A DNA stretch of 64,000 bases from contig NZ_JFJY01000005.1 in the NCBI RefSeq assembly GCF_002115785.1, positions 62,001 through 126,000 on the forward strand. Direction: 5' to 3'. Source of the DNA: Thalassospira sp. MCCC 1A03138 (lineage in GTDB: Bacteria; Pseudomonadota; Alphaproteobacteria; Rhodospirillales; Thalassospiraceae). The notes beneath the pieces were generated by a model that did not search any database, was not told where the DNA came from, and worked only from the letters and a program-made list of their open reading frames with translations. Shown in pieces: positions 45,426 to 53,803 of the stretch. Within the stretch, counting starts at the first letter, position 1. Every line of letters begins with the position of its first letter. The position numbers were made by a program, and so were the translations under genes.

Positions 45426-46196
45426 ATGAACAACAATGTTATTGATCTTGACGATCAGATGCTCGCCGATTTTCGCGATGAGGCGAACGATATCGTTGAC
45501 AGCATCGGCGTCCATCTTCAGAACGCGCGCAGCAAAGCTGATCCGGCGATCCTGACATCAATCCAGCGTGAAATCTTCAATCTGCGATACAAGGGCAAGT
45601 CGGTTAATGCGCCATTGGTCAATCTGACCAGCCACCGTCTTGCGGATTATGTCACGACATGCCGTGAACTGACCGAAGACGCAATTGCCGATATTCAGGC
45701 CTTTATCGACAAGATCGAAGGGTTGCTGGCTGGCGATCTGTCCGGCGGCGGCGCGGATTCCGCCGAATTCGTTCGTGAACTGCCATCCAAACGCGCACCA
45801 GATATTGACCCGAACTGGCTTAAAAAGACGAATGTCGAAGCCCTTCTGGTCATTCCGCAACGTTCGATGTCGGCCATTCTTGAACGCGAACTGGCGGCAT
45901 GCGGTTATCGCAGTTCAGTCACCCAAAGCTCGTTTGAAGCAATCGAGCTTGCTGTACGTACCCGCCCGGATTTCATCATCGTTGCCAAAACCATTGATGA
46001 ACTTAGCGGTGTTGACGTTGCCAATGCGTTGCAGGCGATGCCGAAGACCCGCAGCATCCCGACCGCGGTTCTGACATCGGATGCGCCGAACCACCCATCG
46101 TTGCAAGACCTGCCGTGCCGCACGGCAATCATTCGCAAAGGCCCGGCCTTTGGCGAAGATCTGGCCGAAGCACTGGCGCGCTTCAACATTACCTGA
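45426..46196 (+). CDS. Protein with degenerate HPt and degenerate receiver domains
   Basis: 256 residues. Residues 5-95 resemble a histidine phosphotransfer bundle (LADFRDEANDIVDSIGVHLQ ... REIFNLRYKGKSVNAPL), but the phosphorylatable His of HxLKG is replaced (L in NLRYKG). Residues 125-255 look like a CheY-type receiver (VEALLVIPQRSMSAILEREL, PDFIIVAKTIDELSGVDVA, AVLTSD, IIRKG): the Thr and Lys are kept, but the acidic pair and the acceptor Asp are missing. It probably works as a binding module rather than a phosphorelay member. The start at 45426 is chosen; 45393 is in frame. Confidence 0.65.
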   Translation: MNNNVIDLDDQMLADFRDEANDIVDSIGVHLQNARSKADPAILTSIQREIFNLRYKGKSVNAPLVNLTSHRLADYVTTCRELTEDAIADIQAFIDKIEGLLAGDLSGGGADSAEFVRELPSKRAPDIDPNWLKKTNVEALLVIPQRSMSAILERELAACGYRSSVTQSSFEAIELAVRTRPDFIIVAKTIDELSGVDVANALQAMPKTRSIPTAVLTSDAPNHPSLQDLPCRTAIIRKGPAFGEDLAEALARFNIT

Positions 46197-46223
46197 GACA
46201 TCATCGATATATCCGGGTTTGAC

Positions 46224-46256
46224 AGGGCGGCCGTGATTTTTCCGGTCGCCCTTTTT
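46224..46256 (+). terminator. Rho-independent terminator
   Basis: AGGGCGGCC (46224-46232) pairs with GGTCGCCCT (46244-46252) with one G-T pair, then TTTT. It ends the HPt/receiver-like gene. Confidence 0.8.
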
Positions 46257-46355
46257 CATGACCGCCATCATACCAGAACCGAGATACCGGGATTGACCCG
46301 CCATGATCCCCATGGCACAGAATGCCGATATTCCTTCATGTTCCGGAAACAGCCT

Positions 46356-47174
46356 ATGTCCCGCCTGACCCTTGCCGAAGCAGCCAAACGCGCCCTTCTG
46401 ACGGCAGACGCCACGGAAAAAGCCGATGTCACAGCCGAAATGGCGGCGATGTGGCGCAATGGCGAGATTACCGAGGTTGGATCAACCGATCTTCCGGACC
46501 GCCCGGGCCGCCCGGCAAAGCCCGAACTGCTGCCGCCCAACAAAATGCCCAAACGCAAAAAGGGCAGTGTTCAGGGGCGTATCGGGCTTCTGCATGCGCT
46601 GGCCCATATCGAACTTAATGCCATTGATCTGGCGTGGGATCTTTGCGTGCGCTTTCCCGAAGCCGACATGCCCAAGCATTTTCATGATGCCTGGGTTCAG
46701 GTCGCCGATGACGAGGCGCGCCATTTCAAGATGATCAACAAACGTCTGGGCGAAATGGATGCGGCCTATGGTGATTTGCCGGCCCATGATGGCCTGTGGC
46801 AGACATCGATGGATACGGCCTATGACATTCTGCCGCGTCTTGCCGTGGTGCCGATGGTATTTGAGGCACGCGGCCTTGATGCCACACCGCCGACTATTGA
46901 ACGGTTGCTGTCGCATGGTGATACCGAAAGTGCGCGCATCCTTAAAATCATCGCCCATGATGAAATCGCCCATGTCGCGGCGGGGCGTAAATATTATGAA
47001 TATGTCTGCGATCAGCGTGGCCTGCCCTATTACACGACATGGCATGACATGCTGCGCAAACATTTCCGCGGGCCGCTTAAACCACCGTTTAACGACGAAG
47101 CCCGATATGAAGCCGGAATGCCGCCCGATTATTATCAGGACTATGTTCTGGAACTGCCGGGCGAGGATGAATAG
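46356..47174 (+). CDS. DUF455 ferritin-like family protein
   Basis: 272 residues of the DUF455 family, a ferritin-like helical bundle. The conserved metal-type motifs are visible: ALAHIELNAIDLAWDL near 95, DDEARHFKMINKRL near 128, VFEARGLDATPPTIERL near 175 and HDEIAHVAAGRKYYEYV near 205. The family's enzymatic role is unknown; some members are linked to tRNA hydroxylase-like chemistry. The start at 46356 is preferred, 46338 possible. Confidence 0.88.
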   Translation: MSRLTLAEAAKRALLTADATEKADVTAEMAAMWRNGEITEVGSTDLPDRPGRPAKPELLPPNKMPKRKKGSVQGRIGLLHALAHIELNAIDLAWDLCVRFPEADMPKHFHDAWVQVADDEARHFKMINKRLGEMDAAYGDLPAHDGLWQTSMDTAYDILPRLAVVPMVFEARGLDATPPTIERLLSHGDTESARILKIIAHDEIAHVAAGRKYYEYVCDQRGLPYYTTWHDMLRKHFRGPLKPPFNDEARYEAGMPPDYYQDYVLELPGEDE

Positions 47175-47301
47175 GCAGCTTTTATCCCGTTCCTTGATGC
47201 AGCGCAAAGTTTAGAACCCCGACAGCCTATACCCTTCCTGCGCGCTTAATGCATGCCCGCTACCGGTGGGCATAAAATCATTCCGCAAGGAGGATATGAG
47301 C

Positions 47302-48324
47302 ATGCCTGCTACCATGAAGGCCGCCGTTGTGCGGGAATTCGGCAAGCCATTGTCGATTGAGGAAGTCACCGTCCCCAAAGTCACGCCCGGCAAAATTCTT
47401 GTAAAGATCACGGCATCCGGCGTTTGCCATACCGATCTTCACGCTGCCGAAGGCGACTGGCCGGTCAAGCCGAACCCGCCCTTTATCCCCGGCCATGAAG
47501 GTGTGGGCATCGTTGCCGAAGTTGGCGAAGGCGTGACCTCGGTCAAGGAAGGCGACCGGGTTGGTGTGCCGTGGCTGCATTCGGCCTGCGGGCATTGCCA
47601 TCATTGCATTACCGGCTGGGAAACACTTTGCGGCGAACAGCTTAATACCGGTTATTCGGTCAATGGCGGGTTTGCCGAATATGTTCTTGCCGATCCGAAC
47701 TATGTCGGCCACCTGCCCGATCCGCTTGAATTTGGCAATGCCGCACCAGTGCTTTGCGCCGGGGTCACGGTTTACAAGGGGCTTAAGGAAACCGAATGCA
47801 AACCGGGTGAAACCGTTGTCATTTCCGGTGTCGGCGGGCTTGGTCACATGGCCGTGCAATATGCCAAGGCCATGGGAATGAAGGTGATCGCGGTTGATAT
47901 CAGCCCGGAAAAACTGAAACTTGCCAAGGACCTTGGCGCTGATTGGGTTCTGAATGCCAAGGAAACCGATGTGGTTGCCGAAGTGCAAAAACAGATGGGA
48001 GGGGCAAACGGGGTTCTGGTAACGGCCGTTTCCAAATCCGCCTTTGCGCAAGGTGTTGGCATGCTGGGCCGTCATGGCACCATGGCATTGTGCGGCCTGC
48101 CGCCCGGCAAGTTCGAGCTTGATATCTTTGACACCGTCCTGTCGCGCAAAACCATTCGCGGCTCCATCGTCGGCACGCGCGCCGACCTTCAGGAAGCATT
48201 GGAATTTGCGGGCGATGGCAAGGTGCATTCGCACTTTACCACCGAACCGATGGAAAACATCAATTCGATCTTTGATCGCATGCGGGCCGGAACCATTGAT
48301 GGCCGTATCGTGATGTCGATCTGA
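47302..48324 (+). CDS. adhP: Zinc-dependent alcohol dehydrogenase (AdhP-like)
   Basis: 340 residues, medium-chain dehydrogenase. Catalytic zinc ligands lie in SGVCHTDLHAAEGDW near 40 and GHEGVG near 63. The structural zinc cysteines are in CGHCHHCITGWETLC near 95. The NAD-binding motif is SGVGGLGHMAVQYAK near 172. The start at 47302 has a textbook AAGGAGG eight bases upstream. It interconverts short alcohols and aldehydes; it is monocistronic with its own terminator. Confidence 0.92.
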   Translation: MPATMKAAVVREFGKPLSIEEVTVPKVTPGKILVKITASGVCHTDLHAAEGDWPVKPNPPFIPGHEGVGIVAEVGEGVTSVKEGDRVGVPWLHSACGHCHHCITGWETLCGEQLNTGYSVNGGFAEYVLADPNYVGHLPDPLEFGNAAPVLCAGVTVYKGLKETECKPGETVVISGVGGLGHMAVQYAKAMGMKVIAVDISPEKLKLAKDLGADWVLNAKETDVVAEVQKQMGGANGVLVTAVSKSAFAQGVGMLGRHGTMALCGLPPGKFELDIFDTVLSRKTIRGSIVGTRADLQEALEFAGDGKVHSHFTTEPMENINSIFDRMRAGTIDGRIVMSI

Positions 48325-48348
48325 TCAACCCGATTTATCGCTGAAATA

Positions 48349-48383
48349 GCCAAAGGGCCGCCCTACAAAGACGGCCCTTTGGC
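48349..48383. terminator. Bidirectional terminator between adhP and the GST gene
   Basis: GCCAAAGGGCCG (48349-48360) pairs perfectly with CGGCCCTTTGGC (48372-48383) around an 11-base loop. Confidence 0.75.
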
Positions 48384-48395
48384 ATTTCACCACGT

Positions 48396-49031
48396 TTATT
48401 TCAAATCCTGCCCGCTTAGCGGATCTTCGCTGTAATAACGCACCGGCACCGCATCGCCAACGATGTTGCCCACCCGCCTAATCCAAGCGGCAAGCCCATC
48501 GTAAGGCACCATATCCAGATCGGCTTCATGCGCCAGATGCATGTAGGCATAAACGGCGATATCCGCGACGGAATAGCGCGAATTTGCAAGAAAATCCTGA
48601 TTACTTAAGTGACGGTCAAGCATCGCAAGCACATTTTTGGCGCTAGCACGTCGGTTTGGTAGCTGTGCATGATTGGCGTCATTTTTTCCCGTCAAATTCC
48701 AGTATCGCAAGCTTGCGATAGTTGCCTGGACATAGTCAGCTTCGAAAAACAGCCACTGGCAGACCTTGGCGCGCTCAAAGGCGTCCGAGGGCAAATAATC
48801 CGTTCCATCCGCCAGATAAAGCAGGATGGCATTGGATTCAGCAATAAAGCGCCCATCATCAAGTTCAAGCACCGGCACCGCCCCCGCCGGGTTCATTTTA
48901 TAGAACCCATCGGTATGGCTTTCACCGGCAAAAATCGAAACCCATTGTGTCTGGTATTCAAGACCAAGATGGGCGCAAAGCTGGCGTATCTTCCACGCGT
49001 TTTGTGATCCGGCATAATCATAAAGCTTCAT
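48396..49031 (-). CDS. Glutathione S-transferase family protein
   Basis: 211 residues with an N-terminal thioredoxin-like domain (MKLYDYAGSQNAWKIRQLC; NPAGAVPVLELDDGRFIAES with the cis-Pro and ES glutathione contacts) and an all-helical C-terminal domain with the N-capping box (YSVADIAVYAYMHLAHEA). The start at 49031 has GAAAGG upstream. It is likely cytoplasmic detoxification; the substrate is unknown. Confidence 0.9.
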   Translation of the reverse strand: MKLYDYAGSQNAWKIRQLCAHLGLEYQTQWVSIFAGESHTDGFYKMNPAGAVPVLELDDGRFIAESNAILLYLADGTDYLPSDAFERAKVCQWLFFEADYVQATIASLRYWNLTGKNDANHAQLPNRRASAKNVLAMLDRHLSNQDFLANSRYSVADIAVYAYMHLAHEADLDMVPYDGLAAWIRRVGNIVGDAVPVRYYSEDPLSGQDLK

Positions 49032-49116
49032 CAGATAAGACCTTTCAGGCAAAGAAATAGCGTTCCGGCACATGATCCGCCGGTCGTTACTCAGGAAAAT
49101 TCAGGATTATCGGGGA

Positions 49117-49644
49117 TCAGGCGGCTTTTCGGGCCATTGTCGCCTCGTGATCAAGCAGCCAGCGTTTGCGATCAAGCCCACCGGCATAACCGATCAGAGT
49201 GCCGTCCGATCCGATGACCCGGTGGCAGGGCACAATGATCGAAACCGGGTTAAGCGCATTGGCACGTGCGACCGCCCGCACCGCTTTGGGGTTGCCAAGG
49301 ATATCGGCCTGCCCGGCATAGGACCGGCTTTCACCGCTGGGTATGGCAATCAGGGCATCCCACACCGATTTCTGAAAATCGGTGCCGATCATCCGAACAT
49401 CATCCATCGGCAAGGGCATGAGGCGACCGGCAAAATAACTGTCCAGCCAATCGGTAACCGATTTCGGGGCAACGCCACCTTCGTGCCAATCGAGATTTTT
49501 GAAACGTCGCGTCTGGATGGTGTGCAGGCGGTCATCGTTATTTTCAAAATCCAGATGCACCAGTTTGCCATCCACCATCGCAAGGCTGAGTTTGCCAATC
49601 GGGCTGTTGTAACGGGCAACGTCAATACACGTTGTCATGGTCAT
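49117..49644 (-). CDS. ogt: Methylated-DNA--protein-cysteine S-methyltransferase
   Basis: 175 residues. The acceptor cysteine is in the invariant IIVPCHRVIG near 137, followed by GYAGGLDRKRWLLDHE. It removes alkyl groups from O6-alkylguanine in a suicide reaction. Its start overlaps the stop of the upstream AdaA-AlkA fusion gene by four bases, so the two repair genes form a translationally coupled operon. Confidence 0.94.
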   Translation of the reverse strand: MTMTTCIDVARYNSPIGKLSLAMVDGKLVHLDFENNDDRLHTIQTRRFKNLDWHEGGVAPKSVTDWLDSYFAGRLMPLPMDDVRMIGTDFQKSVWDALIAIPSGESRSYAGQADILGNPKAVRAVARANALNPVSIIVPCHRVIGSDGTLIGYAGGLDRKRWLLDHEATMARKAA

Positions 49645-51167
49645 TTCCCTTTCTTTGGTTTCGGCTGGGGCTTTGGCGCATTTTCCTGTTCAAGTGCCGA
49701 CCACAGATATTGCGCGGCATAGGCACGCCACGGACGCCAGCGTTCTGCATGTTGTTCCAATGGCTTGGGCTTTGCCGGGCCGCCACCCATTTCCGATGCC
49801 TTCAGGATGCCAAGGTCCGCTGCCGGGAAGGCATCCGGGTCGCCAAGGCCGCGTAGGCCGAAATAATTCAACGTCCACGGGCCAATCCCCTTGGTCCCGG
49901 CCATTTCGGCCAATATGTCATCACCCGATTTGCGGTCACATTGCGGATCGGCAAACAGATCGATGATATCGGCAAGTGTGTGTGCCCGGCGGGTCGTAAG
50001 CCCGATTGAGATCAGATCCTGTTGTTGCAGGGCGTCGGGTTTCGGGAACAGATGGGTGATGCCGGTTCCGGCGATCAGGTTTTCAGGCAAAACCTCGCCA
50101 AAGCGGGCCACCAGCCGCCCTGCCAAGGTACGGGCAGCAGCAACCGATACCTGCTGGCCCAATACCGCCCGGATCGCCAGTTCGAACCGGTCCCAGCATC
50201 CTGGCACACGCAAGCCCGGGCGTTTATCGACCAAGGGATGCAGCAATTCATCATCGGCAAACAGGGCCGTGATTGAGGGTACATCGGCATCCAGATCAAA
50301 CAACCGCCGCACCCGACCGCCAATTTCAAGCACGGCGTCACGCGCCGGACCGCGCAGGATGACTTCCACCCCGCCCTGATCGGCTGCGAACCGGCATATC
50401 ATAAGACCGACGGCATCATGGATGCGAAAACCGCGGGCATAGGTGCGGTCGCCCACCGCCTCCAGCCCCGGAATGGCGCGTGCCCGGAAGAATGTCAGAA
50501 GGTAGTCGGCATCAAAGGGTTGGCGGGCGCGCAGGCGCAGGATCAGATCGTCGCTTTTGGGGGCGAAGGGATCATTTTCGTTTTTATCTGACACAGGTTC
50601 GGCCTTTATGCCGCGCCGGAACGCGGTTGGTGCATGGCCATAGGCCGTTTTCATCGCATCGTTAAAGCGGCGCAAACTGCCGAACCCGGCAATATCAGCG
50701 ATTTCCGTCATCGACAGGTTGCTGTCGACAATCAGCTGGCGTGCGCGCAGCAACCGGCGTGCCTTGGCATGATCCTGCGGGGTGACGCCGGTATGTTCCT
50801 TGAAGATACGGCGCAGATGACGATCTCCGACGCCAAGCCGGTCGGCGAGCTGTTCGACCGACCCGGTTTCAAGGGCGCCTTCCTCGATCAGCCTTACCGC
50901 ACGGGCAACGGTGGCGTGAACCCCGGCACTGGCGGGGGAGCCGGGAGCGGCTTCGGGGCGACAGCGCAGGCACGGGCGGAACCCGTGGGCAATTGCCGCC
51001 TCGGCACTGGGATAGAATTGCACATTCACGCGCTTTGGCGTGACGGCGGGGCATATCGGACGGCAGAAAATCCCGGTGGTCAGAACGGCGGTATAAAACC
51101 GGCCGTCAAACCGGCGATCCCGGGCCTTTAATGCGTGATAGCAGATATCGTCATTGAGCTGTTCCAT
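49641..51167 (-). CDS. AdaA-AlkA fusion: methyl-phosphotriester sensor and 3-methyladenine glycosylase
   Basis: 508 residues. An Ada-type zinc domain comes first (GIFCRPICPAVTPKRVNVQF, then CLRCRP: the four Cys, one of which accepts methyl from phosphotriesters). An AraC-type helix-turn-helix follows (VEQLADRLGVGDRHLRRIF), and then a complete AlkA glycosylase: N-terminal AlkA domain and helix-hairpin-helix-GPD (MAGTKGIGPWTLNYFGLRGL, catalytic Asp in DAFPAADLG). It joins damage sensing, transcriptional activation and base excision in one chain. It is followed by ogt with a 4-base overlap, completing an adaptive-response unit. Confidence 0.93.
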   Translation of the reverse strand: MEQLNDDICYHALKARDRRFDGRFYTAVLTTGIFCRPICPAVTPKRVNVQFYPSAEAAIAHGFRPCLRCRPEAAPGSPASAGVHATVARAVRLIEEGALETGSVEQLADRLGVGDRHLRRIFKEHTGVTPQDHAKARRLLRARQLIVDSNLSMTEIADIAGFGSLRRFNDAMKTAYGHAPTAFRRGIKAEPVSDKNENDPFAPKSDDLILRLRARQPFDADYLLTFFRARAIPGLEAVGDRTYARGFRIHDAVGLMICRFAADQGGVEVILRGPARDAVLEIGGRVRRLFDLDADVPSITALFADDELLHPLVDKRPGLRVPGCWDRFELAIRAVLGQQVSVAAARTLAGRLVARFGEVLPENLIAGTGITHLFPKPDALQQQDLISIGLTTRRAHTLADIIDLFADPQCDRKSGDDILAEMAGTKGIGPWTLNYFGLRGLGDPDAFPAADLGILKASEMGGGPAKPKPLEQHAERWRPWRAYAAQYLWSALEQENAPKPQPKPKKGK

Positions 51168-51249
51168 GCCCGGCAGTTTAGCAGATCGCACGCATAAAAC
51201 TCGCCAGATTCGGACTCAAACGTAAAACTGCCGGAACGCACCGGCAATC

Positions 51250-51852
51250 TCAGTTGAGCGGAATATCGTTTGCGCCCTTGCCGTCCTGATACTGATCAGA
51301 AAGCGCGTCATATTGCGCGGCAATCGATTTTGCCTTTTCCAGCCATGGCGCGCGGTCGGTTTCCGGCAGGTCTGCAATCATGCCCATCATGGAATGACTT
51401 TGCCAGAATGCGTTGGATTTGTTGTATTCCCCGGCATCAAGGGTGAAGACTTCCTTGAGAATTTTAAGGTCATGGGGGATTTCAAACGCGTCGCGGGAGT
51501 CTTCGTGGCTGAAGAAATAATAGAAATTATCAAACCCGGCCCAGGTGATCGCCGACAGGCACATCGAACAGGGTTCGTGCGTTGACAGGAAAATAAGATC
51601 CGACGTTGCAGGGCGCGCATCGGCAGGCATTTCGTAAAGCCGTTTCAGGCAATGGACTTCGCCATGCCAAAGCGGGTTTTCGGTTTCGTTATTGGTTTCG
51701 GCCAGCACCAGCGAATGATCGGATTTGCGCAACAGGGCCGCCCCGAAAATCTTGTTTCCGGCAGCGACACCCTTGCGGGTTTTGGGCAGGATGTCGTTTT
51801 CAAGTGTGGCAAACAGGGTGGCAAGAAGGGCATTTCTGTCGTCGCGTGGCAT
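51250..51852 (-). CDS. CMP/dCMP deaminase-type nucleoside deaminase
   Basis: 200 residues of the cytidine deaminase-like zinc superfamily. The zinc ligand and catalytic Glu are in HGEVHCLKRL (H-x-E, with G in the middle), and the two Cys are in THEPCSMCLSAI. The C-terminal 80 residues are longer than in a tRNA deaminase and carry a Trp/Met-rich stretch (NAFWQSHSMMGMIADL). The substrate is unknown; purine or pyrimidine base salvage is likely. Confidence 0.85.
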   Translation of the reverse strand: MPRDDRNALLATLFATLENDILPKTRKGVAAGNKIFGAALLRKSDHSLVLAETNNETENPLWHGEVHCLKRLYEMPADARPATSDLIFLSTHEPCSMCLSAITWAGFDNFYYFFSHEDSRDAFEIPHDLKILKEVFTLDAGEYNKSNAFWQSHSMMGMIADLPETDRAPWLEKAKSIAAQYDALSDQYQDGKGANDIPLN

Positions 51853-52008
51853 AAGGGCGGTTCCCGATGAAATGTTTGATGCGTTTTGATGGCGTCCATT
51901 TCATCGTCAATGAACCGCCCTGCCAACAGAATTTATTGCAGGTTTTGTGACCGGACGGGAGAAACACCATGTGCGGCATATTGATAGCGGCAGGAACCGG
52001 ATGGTTTC

Positions 52009-52260
52009 CTAACCACGCAGGATGCCATCATTGATGTCTTCGTAACGCTGATCGGCGGGAACAGGGCGGTAGAAATCCGGGTCCAGCAAGGTCGTAACCG
52101 CGATAAGCGTCGGCGATTTTCGATCCCGAACCTTGGTGATCAGGGCATGATCAACCGGTCTCATTTCGCGGATTTTGATGACCTCGAAAACGGGACCATT
52201 CGGGGTGGCAAGTTTGAACTGGTCGCCAACAGCGACCTGGCCATGGGACTGACGCGGCAT
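52009..52260 (-). CDS. Small hypothetical protein
   Basis: 83 residues, beta-rich (VGDQFKLATPNGPVFEVIKI; SPTLIAVTTLLDPDFYRPV), no family recognised. The ATG has CCAAAA upstream and no strong ribosome site. Gap 51853-52008 holds nothing else convincing, and 52261-52448 likewise. Confidence 0.55.
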   Translation of the reverse strand: MPRQSHGQVAVGDQFKLATPNGPVFEVIKIREMRPVDHALITKVRDRKSPTLIAVTTLLDPDFYRPVPADQRYEDINDGILRG

Positions 52261-52448
52261 TTTTGGACTTCACCTGACTGATAGACGTTTGCTCAAGATG
52301 CAAAACCCGCCGAGGCCCTATTTTTCAAAGACTTGGCCCTTTCGTTTTTCAACGGATTTTGCTTATCGGCAACACACTGCCAGACATATCAGGCGAGACT
52401 ATGACAGAAGCGGGATTTTTACGGGCAATCGGCGGCCTTTTTGAATAA

Positions 52449-52482
52449 AAACACCCCGCCAGTTTTCCTGTGCGGGGTGTTT
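52449..52482 (-). terminator. Terminator of prfB
   Basis: AAACACCCCGC (52449-52459) pairs with GCGGGGTGTTT (52472-52482); on the minus strand it is followed by TTATTC. It lies 22 bases after the prfB stop. Confidence 0.8.
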
Positions 52483-52503
52483 TGTCTGGTAATCCGGTTC
52501 GGA

Positions 52504-53632
52504 TCAATCGATGTCCTCGACCTCACCGGCAGAACCGGTGACCTTGGCAGCAAGGGCCGCGGCCATGAAGTCATCAAGATCGCCGTTCAGAACGCCCTGG
52601 GTGTCGGATGTTTCAACACCGGTTCGCAGATCCTTGATCATCTGATAGGGCTGCAACACGTAGGAACGGATCTGATGGCCCCAGCCAATATCGGATTTGG
52701 TATCCTCAAGCGCCTGGGCTTCGGCTTCGCGTTTCTGAAGTTCGGCTTCGTACAGGCGGGCTTTGAGCATCTTCATCGCGGTATCGCGGTTTTTGTGCTG
52801 TGAACGGTCGTTCTGGCACTGCGCGACGATACCGGTCGGAATATGCGTGATACGCACGGCCGAGTCTGTTCTGTTGACGTGCTGACCACCGGCACCTGAT
52901 GCGCGGTAGGTATCAATACGAAGGTCTTTGTCCAGCACTTCGATATTGATGTCGTCATCAATCACCGGATAGACCCAGCAGGACGAGAAGCTGGTATGGC
53001 GGCGCGCGGCACTGTCATAGGGCGAAATACGCACCAGACGATGCACGCCGACCTCGTTTTTAAGCCAACCATAGGCATTGTGACCGGTGACTTTATAGGT
53101 CACCGATTTGATGCCGGCTTCCTCGCCATCGCTTTCTTCGAGCATTTCAAGCTTGTAGCCCTTGGACTCAGCCCAGCGCACATACATGCGGGCCAGCATG
53201 CTGGCCCAATCCTGTGCCTCGGTCCCGCCGGCACCGGCATGGATTTCGAGATAGGCGTCATTGGCATCAGCTTCGCCCGAAAGCAGGCTTTCAAGTTCAC
53301 GCTTGGCCGCGATTTCGCGAATATTGCGCAGGCCCCGCTCGGCCTCGGCAACGGTTTCCGCGTCACCTTCGGCTTCGCCAAGTTCGATCAGACCGATATT
53401 GTCTTCGAGTTCCTGGGCAAGCGCCTTGTAGCCATTGATGGCATCATCAAGCCGGGTACGTTCCTGCATGACTTTCTGCGCGTTTTCCGGCTTGTCCCAC
53501 AGGGTGGGATCTTCGGCCAGCGCGTTCAGTTCGTCGAGGCGTCTAAGAGCATTATCCCAGTCAAAGATGCCTCCTCAGCAGTGCCATCGACTGCTTGATT
53601 TCATCGACCAATGCCTGTGCTTCGGCGCGCAT
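52504..53632 (-). CDS. prfB: Peptide chain release factor 2, with programmed +1 frameshift
   Basis: Reading starts at ATG 53632 and runs 23 codons to an in-frame TGA at 53561-53563; a +1 shift there continues in the long downstream frame, giving about 375 residues. RF2 terminates at TGA and TAA. The GGQ catalytic loop is [14 protein letters not shown]. The stop-recognition tripeptide, SPF in E. coli, reads SPY in [17 protein letters not shown]. The frameshift makes RF2 autoregulatory: low RF2 lets ribosomes slip and make more. Confidence 0.95.
53560..53575 (-). promoter_or_regulatory. prfB programmed frameshift site
   Basis: On the minus strand AGGAGG (53570-53575) precedes CAT and the slippery CTT-TGA-C (53560-53566), the same spacing as in E. 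coli prfB. The internal Shine-Dalgarno pairs with 16S rRNA and pulls the ribosome forward at the slow TGA. Confidence 0.93.
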
Positions 53633-53755
53633 TGATGTCTCCGTTATTCATATGAAATTCTGTAAGGCCGCGAAGGATCGCAGCAACTTCGGCGGCGCTT
53701 ATAGCAGTTTTTGCCCCGATTGAAACCCCCGCGGGGACATACTACAGGCATGGAA

Positions 53756-53784
53756 AAACCCGGCACATCAAATGCGCCGGGTTT
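53756..53784 (-). terminator. Terminator of phoD
   Basis: AAACCCGGC (53756-53764) pairs with GCCGGGTTT (53776-53784); on the minus strand TTTCC continues the T run. Confidence 0.75.
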
Positions 53785-53803
53785 AAAGGTGGTATCGCGC
53801 GGC

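Noticed and set aside
51969..52034. 21-codon frame beginning MCGILIAAG with a decent ribosome site
   Set aside because: Reminiscent of a class II amidotransferase start, but stops at once and overlaps the end of the opposite hypothetical gene; probably chance.
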